Assembly (NCBI GenBank): GCA_023229165.1
Contig: JALNZQ010000179.1
Span: 1-5,582, forward strand
Source: Methanothrix sp.
Lineage (GTDB): Archaea > Halobacteriota > Methanosarcinia > Methanotrichales > Methanotrichaceae
Reading direction: 5' to 3'
DNA: 5,582 bases
This document shows positions 1 through 5,430 of this stretch, piece by piece. The notes under the pieces are model-generated. The model was given only the letters and a program-made list of their open reading frames with translations. It had not been told where the DNA came from and ran no database searches. Each line of letters begins with the position of its first letter. Within the stretch, counting starts at the first letter, position 1. The position numbers were made by a program, and so were the translations under genes.

Positions 1-167
1 CCTTTGCTGCAATCTCCGCAGTCATTACAAAAATCGACACTCATCTCTGAAACGAGAAGCCTCTCAGTCTCAAAGCCTCTTTCTTTGGCCACAGACAGGG
101 CTTCATTTAAAAGGAACTCGGTATTTCCGGCTTTTCTAGGACTGCCGCATATGCCAACTACTATCAC
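1..167 (-). CDS. Iron-sulfur flavoprotein / NADPH-dependent FMN reductase family protein (N-terminal part, cut by window edge)
   Basis: The visible 55 residues begin with a beta strand and phosphate loop, VGICGSPRKAGNT (residues 4-16), typical of flavodoxin-fold FMN-binding reductases. A Cys cluster, C47-x2-C50-x2-C53, follows. In archaeal Isf proteins a compact cysteine motif of this kind (three closely spaced Cys plus a fourth further on) binds a 4Fe-4S cluster and passes electrons to FMN; the fourth Cys would lie beyond the edge. The start is the GTG at 167-165: it has a strong Shine-Dalgarno sequence (GGAGGT on the minus strand, 8 bases upstream), and an in-frame TAG lies just before it. 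It is transcribed away from the exported-protein gene at 306. The likely role is cytoplasmic electron transfer or redox stress defence; substrate and partner cannot be told. The family call is fairly firm, but Isf versus another FMN reductase subgroup is not settled with the C-terminal part missing. Confidence 0.85.
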   Translation of the reverse strand, partial: MIVVGICGSPRKAGNTEFLLNEALSVAKERGFETERLLVSEMSVDFCNDCGDCSK

Positions 168-179
168 CTTTTGCTACCT
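168..179 (-). promoter_or_regulatory. Strong Shine-Dalgarno for the flavoprotein gene
   Basis: Read on the minus strand, GAGGAGGT precedes the GTG start by 8 bases. It complements the 3' end of archaeal 16S rRNA well and decides the non-ATG start. It also indicates a leadered mRNA, unlike the probably leaderless genes near 2745 and 2830. Confidence 0.7.
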
Positions 180-196
180 CCTCTAAAGGACCCGGC

Positions 197-214
197 AAAA
201 GAAGATGTTCTTTT
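197..214. repeat. Perfect inverted repeat AAAAGAA-GATG-TTCTTTT in a divergent spacer
   Basis: Two 7-base arms are exact reverse complements around a 4-base spacer. It lies in the 138-base gap between the minus-strand flavoprotein gene and the plus-strand exported-protein gene. Its size and symmetry would suit a dimeric repressor operator. It could instead form a weak hairpin in the 5' leader of the flavoprotein mRNA. The arms are AT-rich, so chance is possible. Confidence 0.4.
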
Positions 215-305
215 CATATTTCATGTAATCTTTCTTTTCCGTATTTCAGGTTTACCACATATTTTTATGCCATGAGGCCAAAAACAACGAATGTAGGTCT
301 TTACA

Positions 306-827
306 ATGCGGGTCGAAAAGATGTTCAAACAAAGGATTTTTTCGGCCCTGGTCGCCATTGTCATGATGCTTTCTCTGTCCGGGGTTGGGGTCGTATGGCA
401 ATATGTGGATAGCTACAGCTCAGATTCTCAGAACTCTCTGCCCTCTTTATCGTCAGATGCATCGGCATCAGATGTCAAGGGCAAAGCGCCGTCTACTGGT
501 AGCTCATTCGCGACTGATGGCAGTCTCTGGAGCTGGGGAGGATCTCCAAGGGGATTTTCCGTCACCAATGGGACGATCAAATATCCGGATGACTACTATA
601 CATCTCATTTTAACCTGGGGTATAATAAAAGTAAGCCTTCTTACGGGCAGAATAAGCTTCAGAATTTGAGCCAATACTCCACTGGATTTGCCACGGGATT
701 TACTACGGGTTATTATCCTGGATATAATATCTATAGCCTTCTTTCTGATGGGAAGTCCAGCTACGATCCCTGGAATAACTATCCTGGATATGATCCGAAT
801 TATCCATATGGATACGCCGGCTCCTGA
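306..827 (+). CDS. Small exported Tyr/Ser/Gly-rich protein of unknown function
   Basis: I do not recognise a family for this 173-residue protein. The N-terminus has basic residues followed by a hydrophobic stretch (about residues 11-31), which reads as a signal peptide or a single membrane anchor. The rest is low-complexity and polar: a Ser/Asp-rich stretch (about 37-56), then a Tyr/Gly/Asn/Pro-rich tail containing YYPGYN, NYPGYDPNY and PYGYAGS. About 18 of 173 residues are Tyr and there is no Cys. Three N-glycosylation sequons (NGT, NKS, NLS) lie in the predicted outer part, compatible with a glycosylated surface protein. The ATG at 306 is used; an in-frame ATG at 321 (MFKQRIF...) gives a more typical signal peptide and may be the true start, since neither has a clear Shine-Dalgarno. 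Repeated Gly-Tyr/Phe units resemble structural or adhesive envelope proteins, but that is only an inference. Confidence 0.7.
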   Translation: MRVEKMFKQRIFSALVAIVMMLSLSGVGVVWQYVDSYSSDSQNSLPSLSSDASASDVKGKAPSTGSSFATDGSLWSWGGSPRGFSVTNGTIKYPDDYYTSHFNLGYNKSKPSYGQNKLQNLSQYSTGFATGFTTGYYPGYNIYSLLSDGKSSYDPWNNYPGYDPNYPYGYAGS

Positions 828-848
828 GGACCGGCCAGTTTTGCCTGC

Positions 849-854
849 TTTTTT
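849..854 (+). terminator. T-run terminator after the exported-protein gene
   Basis: Six consecutive T residues lie about 20 bases past the TGA at 825-827. Archaeal RNA polymerase terminates at short T-runs without needing a hairpin. None is obvious here. Confidence 0.4.
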
Positions 855-929
855 ATCTGTGTGCCGCTTGTCAATGGTCCGGCAAGATTTATGCTTCGCG
901 GATAAACTAACATAGCATATCGTATTTCT

Positions 930-947
930 CTTCAGTCGAGCCTGAAG
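930..947 (+). other. Small hairpin in the spacer before the PRC-barrel gene
   Basis: CTTCAG (930-935) and CTGAAG (942-947) are perfect complements with a 6-base loop. The hairpin sits upstream of the proposed PRC-barrel promoter, so it could belong to the 3' end of the preceding transcript or be a regulator site. No function is evident. Confidence 0.3.
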
Positions 948-973
948 GATTTGCATAATGGTCATTTTTCCAG

Positions 974-990
974 AGCAAAGTTAATATCTA
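974..990 (+). promoter_or_regulatory. Candidate BRE/TATA promoter for the PRC-barrel/thg1 unit
   Basis: AGCAAAG directly upstream of TTAATATCTA fits an archaeal BRE plus TATA box. With a start site about 26 bases past the TATA centre, transcription would begin near 1011 and give a leader of about 8 bases before the ATG at 1019. The TATA match is only moderate. Confidence 0.4.
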
Positions 991-1018
991 ATACACAAAT
1001 TTTATTATGGGATTCTAG

Positions 1019-1279
1019 ATGAATGTAGAGATCACGATGCTCCTGGACCAGGATGTCTATACTCAAAAGGGCATCTTTGTGGGCAGGGTGGAAGATGCCG
1101 TCCTTGACCCTGAGAACGGCGTGGTGAGCGGCTTGGCTCTTGGAGACGTGAACCGGGAGCTGTTTGATCAGAAGGGCAAGGGGATTGTAATACCCTATCG
1201 CTGGGTTACCGCAGTAGGCGATATCATCATCATCCGGCACCTGACTCGAAATGCAAAGGATCAGCGCAAAGTCGACTAG
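1019..1279 (+). CDS. PRC-barrel domain protein (86 aa)
   Basis: The whole protein is one PRC-barrel unit. Strands are visible as a compact beta-rich pattern: 'QKGIFVGRVEDAVLDPENGVVSGL' style opening (about residues 16-39), then a central insert with Asp/Arg/Glu (43-54), then 'GIVIPYRWVTAVGDIIII' (about 55-72) with the usual PYRWV-type strand before a hydrophobic closing strand. Stand-alone PRC-barrel proteins of about 80-100 residues are common in Euryarchaeota. In haloarchaea the related CdpB proteins bind SepF at the division ring, so a cell-division role is a reasonable hypothesis, not something this sequence proves. PRC-barrels elsewhere also serve in RNA processing (RimM), which matters because the next gene is a tRNA-modifying enzyme overlapping its last 29 bases. 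The ATG at 1019 gives the canonical N-terminus. The stop is TAG. Confidence 0.85.
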   Translation: MNVEITMLLDQDVYTQKGIFVGRVEDAVLDPENGVVSGLALGDVNRELFDQKGKGIVIPYRWVTAVGDIIIIRHLTRNAKDQRKVD

Positions 1280-1940
1280 CTGGGAGGTTTATTCCGGCCT
1301 ATGTGCCCGCGCCCCATTGGTAGTGAGAGCGGACGGAAGGGGCTTCAAAAAGGTACTGGAAGAAAGTATTAAGCCCTATGACATCAATTTTGCCCGGTCG
1401 ATGGCAGGCGTCGTGGATAGTTTCTTTTTGGATTTTGGGCCCACTCCCGCCTTGGCCTTCACATTCTCGGATGAGATCAGCCTGGTCTTTCTTGATGCGC
1501 CCTTTGCAGGAAGGGTGGAAAAGATCGATTCCTTGGTCGCGGGCTTTCTCTCTGCGGCCCTTTCCCTGGACCTTCGCAGGCCCGTTTCCATGGATTGTCG
1601 GACGATCCCTCTTTGCCTGGCGGAGATATGCAGCTACCTCGTGGAGCGCCAGGATGAGACCTGGAGAAATCATATCTTTTCTTACGGCTTTTACATGTTG
1701 CGTGAGGAGGGGCTCAATGGTACGGCGGCCATGGAGAAGCTGCGAGGCCTCAGCGAGCCGGAAATCCACGAGCTTGTCTTCCAGAAGGGCATAAATCTGG
1801 CCAAGACCCCTGTCTGGGAGAGGCGAGGCATAATGGTCTACCGCAAAAATGGGCGAGTGGCAGTGGACTGGGAGATTCCGCTCTTCTCATCAAAAGAGGG
1901 GAAAGCTATTTTGGCGGAGATAATTGGGAAAGAATCGTGA
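1251..1940 (+). CDS. thg1: tRNA-His guanylyltransferase, archaeal Thg1/TLP type
   Basis: This 229-residue protein matches the Thg1 family in length and motif order. Thg1 enzymes add a nucleotide to the 5' end of tRNA in the reverse (3'-to-5') direction; archaeal members also act in templated repair of 5' ends. Visible motifs are VVRADGRGFKKV (24-35) with catalytic D28, the FSDEIS segment with D74 and E75 as the other metal ligands, MDCRTIPL (114-121), ETWRNHIFSYGFYML (136-150) and a C-terminal ELVFQKGINL segment (174-183). All three expected carboxylates are present, so it should be active. The ATG at 1251 lies inside the PRC-barrel gene; no better start exists before the conserved EVYSGL region (from residue 12), and no Shine-Dalgarno is obvious, suggesting translational coupling. 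The frame runs without an internal TAG. The last 35 bases overlap the tail of the opposing membrane-protein gene. Confidence 0.92.
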   Translation: MQRISAKSTSWEVYSGLCARAPLVVRADGRGFKKVLEESIKPYDINFARSMAGVVDSFFLDFGPTPALAFTFSDEISLVFLDAPFAGRVEKIDSLVAGFLSAALSLDLRRPVSMDCRTIPLCLAEICSYLVERQDETWRNHIFSYGFYMLREEGLNGTAAMEKLRGLSEPEIHELVFQKGINLAKTPVWERRGIMVYRKNGRVAVDWEIPLFSSKEGKAILAEIIGKES

Positions 1941-2745
1941 AGTATTTCTTGATTATATCTTTGTTTTCGGGAGGAAGGCTCTCGATATAGAGCTCAGATG
2001 GAACTGCTGCGGCATCTCCCGTCTGGGATTGCTGGAAGACACGTTCCACGGGTTGTGTGTTTCGGGCGAGAGATCCAACTCCTATTCCCGGATAAAGCAT
2101 GATTTCCATCTTGTTCTCATTTAATACGGCCAGAGAAGGATTGCCGAAGAGGTTGCCTGTGAGGTTTATTTCCTGGCTTGTGCTTTGCGTCGGTTTTTCA
2201 TTCTCAAAAGCGGAAAGGGCTTTGTCCCTCAGATCGGCGAGAGACTGGAAATCCGATGGAGTGACAATTTCACTCTGGGCTAAGAGAATGGCCGCGCCTG
2301 ATATGAGTACGATGGCTAATGCTCTGCTGCTTATCTGTCGTGAATTGAGAATCTCAGAGGGCTTGATTTTATTTAGGCTTGCTTTGATCTCTTTTGCCAG
2401 GTTTTGCATGGGCAGAGAATCAACGTCGCGATTGTCGTAAGCGGTGCGGGCTTTCTCGGAAAGCTGGGGCCCCAAGAGCGGAAAGATATCGGCCTTTTTC
2501 CGCCTCTTGATAAGCGTGGCCCCGGTCAGGCCGAGGATTATGGAGATGACTGCGGGTGACGTCGCGAGGAGAGGGACGTCCTGATAATAGAAGCTCATAA
2601 AGCCGGGAAGGCCGATAATCTCTGTCAGGGCGTAAATGGCGATGGACAGTATTGCGGCGTTCATTGCCCACACGGTCCTTTCAAATCGGTGGTATGCTCC
2701 CGTCAGCCTGCTCAGTGGCTGGAGAAATTCATAGGGCCCTTTCAC
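1906..2745 (-). CDS. Three-helix membrane protein of unknown function
   Basis: The start proposed here is the GTG at 2745-2743, giving 279 residues; a TTG at 2784 would add 13 residues but lies upstream of the predicted transcription start. Hydrophobic segments sit at about residues 27-47, 59-79 and 141-157. The second is followed by a basic KRRKK patch that by the positive-inside rule would face the cytoplasm. Between helices 2 and 3 is a charged linker of about 60 residues; after helix 3 a polar tail of about 120 residues ends in a conserved-looking 'ELYIESLPPENKDIIKKYF' stretch. That ending recalls the 'P-x-E-x-R-x-L-V-x-x-YF' tail of some membrane proteins encoded with MoxR/DUF58 genes, but no such genes are visible here, so the resemblance is weak. 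I do not recognise the family. The stop is TAG and the 3' end overlaps thg1. Confidence 0.75.
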   Translation of the reverse strand: MKGPYEFLQPLSRLTGAYHRFERTVWAMNAAILSIAIYALTEIIGLPGFMSFYYQDVPLLATSPAVISIILGLTGATLIKRRKKADIFPLLGPQLSEKARTAYDNRDVDSLPMQNLAKEIKASLNKIKPSEILNSRQISSRALAIVLISGAAILLAQSEIVTPSDFQSLADLRDKALSAFENEKPTQSTSQEINLTGNLFGNPSLAVLNENKMEIMLYPGIGVGSLARNTQPVERVFQQSQTGDAAAVPSELYIESLPPENKDIIKKYFTILSQLSPPK

Positions 2746-2766
2746 AATATTTATTCGGATAGTACC

Positions 2767-2781
2767 AATAAATAGTTTTTG
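2767..2781 (-). promoter_or_regulatory. BRE/TATA promoter of the membrane-protein gene
   Basis: On the minus strand CAAAAAC (BRE-like) is followed directly by TATTTATT (2774-2767). A start about 26 bases past the TATA centre falls at about 2744-2745, exactly on the GTG chosen as start codon, so the mRNA is probably leaderless. Confidence 0.6.
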
Positions 2782-2792
2782 CAATGAATGCT

Positions 2793-2808
2793 GAAAAGAG
2801 TTTATATT
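2793..2808 (+). promoter_or_regulatory. BRE/TATA promoter of the Cache sensor gene
   Basis: GAAAAGAG (BRE-like) is followed by TTTATATT (2801-2808), a near-consensus archaeal TATA box. The predicted start at about 2830-2831 coincides with the ATG at 2830, so this mRNA is also probably leaderless. The box lies downstream of the ATG at 2788, which argues against that earlier codon. Confidence 0.65.
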
Positions 2809-2829
2809 ATCAGGTCAATGGATGGGGAA

Positions 2830-4878
2830 ATGGCTGGCATCGATGGATTAAGGGAAAAGCTCCTGGTGGTTCTGGTAGCTTTTGCTCTGCTACCTATGGT
2901 AATTCTAGGGATCATATCTTTAGTGGAGATGAACCAGGCGTCAATGGACGTTCAAAGCAATATCATCAGCCTCAGCACATCCTTGAACCGTTCTGCTCTG
3001 GCGGTCGGTCAAGGCGATGCCGATCAGGTACAGCTCGCTATTGCGAAGGCCCGTCAGTATGATGAGTTTTTCAGGCGCTTTGCTTCTGAGAACGAACTTG
3101 TCGCCAGCTATGCGACCGCCGGATCTGCAAACGAGAGCTGTACCCCTTCAGGAATATGGGTTGCCCCAATTGGTTCCAATCAGACAACTCCTGAGAGAAG
3201 AGATGCTACCATAATATCTCTTTGTGCTCCGGCCAGGATTATGCAAGAGCTTCACAAGGCCAAATCGTCGATGTTCCTGTCCTATATCGGAACCGAGGAT
3301 GGAGTGCTGGCTGTATGGCCTTACAGCAATAAAACCCTCAGCAATACGGCGCCCTTCGGCTACAAGGACATGCCTTATTATTATCAGGCCAGGCAGAAGA
3401 AGAAAACCATCTGGACTGCGCCTTATGTGGATGGTAAGGGAAATTATGCAATTACAGTTGCTACTCCCTTCTTTAGGGGAGATGAGTTTGCAGGCATTGC
3501 GGGAATGGATGTATCTCTGTATCCGATTTACAGCGACCTGTCATCTATGAGGGGACGAGGATATCCTTTTATCATGGATGCATCGGGCCTGATAATATAC
3601 CAGCCAGAGATCAAGCCTGAAGGTGGTCTGAATGAGATCTTTGAGGCGGATAACATCTTTGAATCCACTAGCTCTGAGGTCAGGGCTCTTGGAAGGGGCA
3701 TTTCGAAAGAAAGCTCAGGTTCTATTTTGGTAGGTCTTGGAAATTCAGATGGGTATGTGGCTTTCTCGCGCATTGATACGCTTGGTTGGGTTCTATGCAT
3801 TGCCTATCCGGCGGAGGAGATGAGCCTTCCGGCGCGATTCATCGATTCCGGTATACGGGACGTTGCCAAGAGTGCAACTGCAGGCTTAAATGATGCGTCG
3901 CGAAGAGTTCAGGATTATGTCCTGATCATCTTTGTCCTCACCGTTTTTTCTGTGCTGGGGGCGGCATGGTGGCTGGGCCGCAGGATCGACGACCAGGTAG
4001 CTTCTTTTATCGGCGCGGCTGAGAAAATTTCGCGTGGCGAGTTTGATGTCCAGGCGAATACCTCTGGCGAGCTGGCTGGTTTAGCAGTTTCCTTCAATAA
4101 AATGGCAGAGAGTCTCAAGGGATATGTGGCGGGGCTGGAAGGAGACGCAGTTTTGCGGGGCGGCAGTGGTAAGGAGATGGCCTTTCTGGAGGGGGTAAAG
4201 CGTAACCTGGTTCCGGCAAATGTGCCTCAGGAAGAAGGATATGATATCCAGACGCTTTACTGGCCATCGGAGATGAATAGTTTTGATCTCTATGATATTA
4301 CCCGAGCAGGTGATAAAATTGCCTTTGCCATGGCAGGTGTAGGCGGGGATGGTGTCCAGGCGGCTATGCTTGCCATCATGTCGCGAACGCTCATTCACGC
4401 CTCGTCTGATAAATTGGATCCGGCAAAGGCCATTAGCGACCTGAATTCGCAGATAAACCAGCATGGTCACGGAACGAATCTGGCATGTTTTTATGCTCTA
4501 TTAGATCCGGTAAACCACACTTTCGAGTATGTGAATGCCGGCTTTAATCCGCCCTTCATTGTCGATCCAGGAGGAATGGTGGATACATTGGGTGGTGGCG
4601 GCATTGCTCTTGGTATGCTGGATAGGATGGAACTGGAAAAGACGCTCATACCCATCCAGCCGGGCGATGTCATGGTCATGTATTCCAATGGCGTCGTAGA
4701 GCTCGAGAACGGCCTTAAGAAGCAATTCGGGATAGAGCGGCTGATAAATCTGGTAATAAACAATAGAGATCTCCCCGCATCGGAGATACTGAAAATCGCG
4801 AAGAAGGCTCTTATGGAATATTCCGACGAAAAGCATGGTTCTTCTGACATAACCCTCATAATTCTCCAGCGAAGCTGA
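2830..4878 (+). CDS. Transmembrane dCache-HAMP-PP2C (SpoIIE/RsbU-like) sensor, probable pseudophosphatase
   Basis: Counting from ATG 2830 there are 682 residues. Domains in order: membrane helix 1 (about 11-33); an outer double-Cache sensor region (about 35-350) with TAPYVDGKGNYAITVATP (197-214) and GIAGMDVSL in the first lobe and FIMDASGLIIYQPE in the second; membrane helix 2 (364-384); HAMP linker (about 384-437, with AAEKISRGEFDV and ELAGLAVSFNKMAESL); then a PP2C/SpoIIE-like domain (about 455-680). Sequons NES, NQT and NKT lie in the outer part. Family members normally dephosphorylate a partner protein using Mn/Mg held by Asp residues. Here PxxxxxxDxYD keeps D486, but DVSGKG reads GVGGDG (G503), YSDG reads YSNG (N620) and DDIT reads SDIT (S672). 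Catalysis is therefore doubtful. The RxRPWY signature of amino-acid-binding dCache domains is also not kept (DMPYYY), so the ligand is unknown. Alternative starts are ATG 2788 and 2818; the TATA position favours 2830. Confidence 0.88.
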   Translation: MAGIDGLREKLLVVLVAFALLPMVILGIISLVEMNQASMDVQSNIISLSTSLNRSALAVGQGDADQVQLAIAKARQYDEFFRRFASENELVASYATAGSANESCTPSGIWVAPIGSNQTTPERRDATIISLCAPARIMQELHKAKSSMFLSYIGTEDGVLAVWPYSNKTLSNTAPFGYKDMPYYYQARQKKKTIWTAPYVDGKGNYAITVATPFFRGDEFAGIAGMDVSLYPIYSDLSSMRGRGYPFIMDASGLIIYQPEIKPEGGLNEIFEADNIFESTSSEVRALGRGISKESSGSILVGLGNSDGYVAFSRIDTLGWVLCIAYPAEEMSLPARFIDSGIRDVAKSATAGLNDASRRVQDYVLIIFVLTVFSVLGAAWWLGRRIDDQVASFIGAAEKISRGEFDVQANTSGELAGLAVSFNKMAESLKGYVAGLEGDAVLRGGSGKEMAFLEGVKRNLVPANVPQEEGYDIQTLYWPSEMNSFDLYDITRAGDKIAFAMAGVGGDGVQAAMLAIMSRTLIHASSDKLDPAKAISDLNSQINQHGHGTNLACFYALLDPVNHTFEYVNAGFNPPFIVDPGGMVDTLGGGGIALGMLDRMELEKTLIPIQPGDVMVMYSNGVVELENGLKKQFGIERLINLVINNRDLPASEILKIAKKALMEYSDEKHGSSDITLIILQRS

Positions 4879-4979
4879 AGGCGCGATATAAATGCTTTGA
4901 GTGCGGTTGGTATGCGTAGCTGTAGAAGCTTGTTTGATTATGTTAATATTATTTAAAACACCATCGCTTGATTTTCCCC

Positions 4980-4986
4980 TTTTTTT
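4980..4986 (+). terminator. T7 run ending the sensor transcript
   Basis: Seven consecutive T residues follow a CCCC tract about 100 bases past the sensor stop codon and 11 bases before the first rRNA TATA box. This is a good position for separating the sensor transcript from rRNA transcription. Confidence 0.5.
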
Positions 4987-4997
4987 GGTGCGCTATC

Positions 4998-5034
4998 TTT
5001 AAATACCCGTCCTCCCTTAGTGGAGGAGGCCGAT
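4998..5034 (+). promoter_or_regulatory. rRNA promoter P1 (TATA to CCGAT element)
   Basis: TTTAAATAC (4998-5006) is a clear TATA box, and CCGAT (5030-5034) lies 29 bases after the first A of the AAATA core. The BRE is the weakest of the four. Start predicted at about 5025-5030. Confidence 0.6.
5010..5027 (+). other. Hairpin TCCTCC-N6-GGAGGA downstream of P1
   Basis: Arms at 5010-5015 and 5022-5027 are perfectly complementary with a 6-base loop. It overlaps the predicted P1 start, so most of the 5' arm would not be transcribed from P1. It may matter as DNA or not at all. Confidence 0.3.
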
Positions 5035-5059
5035 GCGATGGGTTCGAGGGCTTTGCTTC

Positions 5060-5086
5060 TGCCTCCTGATCAAAACCGGGGAGGCA
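5060..5086 (+). other. Hairpin TGCCTCC / GGAGGCA in the P1 transcript
   Basis: A 7-bp stem is formed by 5060-5066 and 5080-5086 around a 13-base loop. Its 5' arm (GCCTCCT, 5061-5067) can instead pair with AGGAGGC at 5024-5030, giving two mutually exclusive folds for RNA beginning near P1. Confidence 0.4.
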
Positions 5087-5093
5087 CGATGGA

Positions 5094-5135
5094 GCGAAAT
5101 CCTTAAATACGAGCTTCGATCACAATGGCTGCCGA
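5094..5135 (+). promoter_or_regulatory. rRNA promoter P2
   Basis: A BRE-like GCGAAATC (5094-5101) is followed by TTAAATAC (5103-5110), then CCGA (5132-5135) 27 bases after the first A of AAATA. Start predicted at about 5130. Confidence 0.65.
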
Positions 5136-5154
5136 AAAGAGTTCAAGTTTTCGG
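5132..5154 (+). other. Perfect 7-bp hairpin at the start of the P2 transcript
   Basis: CCGAAAA (5132-5138) and TTTTCGG (5148-5154) enclose a 9-base loop. The 5' arm contains the conserved CCGA of P2, so the hairpin would be among the first RNA made from this promoter. Confidence 0.45.
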
Positions 5155-5195
5155 GTCTATTTCGCGACTTCCCATCATGGGCAAGCCCGAATGAA

Positions 5196-5239
5196 CCGAA
5201 ACTTATAAATAGTCTGAACTCCTTTTGAGTTGGTCCGAT
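5196..5239 (+). promoter_or_regulatory. rRNA promoter P3
   Basis: This is the best BRE/TATA match of the set: CCGAAAC (5196-5202) then TTATAAATA (5203-5211). CCGAT (5235-5239) follows 28 bases after the first A of AAATA. Start predicted at about 5231-5235. Confidence 0.7.
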
Positions 5240-5263
5240 TGTGGGCGCGTTAAAAGGTTTGCT

Positions 5264-5310
5264 GAAAAGCAAGCTTTAAATAGTAGTAATGCGTACAGAA
5301 TTGGGCCGAT
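5264..5310 (+). promoter_or_regulatory. rRNA promoter P4 (nearest to 16S)
   Basis: GAAAAGCAAG (5264-5273) is followed by TTTAAATAG (5275-5283), with CCGAT (5306-5310) 28 bases after the first A of AAATA. RNA from here would carry about 180 bases of leader before mature 16S. Confidence 0.65.
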
Positions 5311-5336
5311 GAGGCGTCGCAACCTCGTGACCATAG

Positions 5337-5354
5337 CCCTGATAAATTGCAGGG
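5337..5354 (+). other. Leader hairpin CCCTG / CAGGG
   Basis: A 5-bp stem (5337-5341 with 5350-5354) and an 8-base loop lie inside the 16S leader. It is short, but is one of several stems in this leader. Confidence 0.3.
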
Positions 5355-5383
5355 ATGTGCAGCAAAGTTGCGATAAGAGATGG

Positions 5384-5405
5384 AGACGCGAGTTTTTTCG
5401 TGTCT
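5384..5405 (+). other. Leader hairpin AGACGCGA / TCGTGTCT with T-rich loop
   Basis: An 8-bp stem with one G-U pair (5384-5391 with 5398-5405) closes a 6-base T-rich loop. A run of six T (5393-5398), which alone could act as an archaeal terminator, falls in the loop and closing pair. Confidence 0.4.
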
Positions 5406-5430
5406 GACATTGGTCTTGGCGACTCAGCCA

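Noticed and set aside
504..965. A 153-codon minus-strand open frame
   Set aside because: It lies antisense to the exported-protein gene and its product is an Ile/Arg-rich sequence typical of a shadow of Tyr/Ser/Asp codons.
2788..2829. The longer N-terminus of the sensor from ATG 2788
   Set aside because: It lies upstream of the TATA box at 2801-2808; the added residues do not resemble the usual start of Cache sensors, whereas ATG 2830 is followed directly by the first membrane helix.
4939..4960. TTAATATTATTTAAAAC as an extra upstream rRNA promoter
   Set aside because: AT-rich and TATA-like, but it is followed by the T7 run and lacks the CCGA element at 27-29 bases.
5291..5380. A tRNA or C/D-box RNA in the rRNA leader
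   Set aside because: Some short stems and a GATGA are present, but there is no T-loop GTTCRA block, no cloverleaf and no matching D box at a proper distance.
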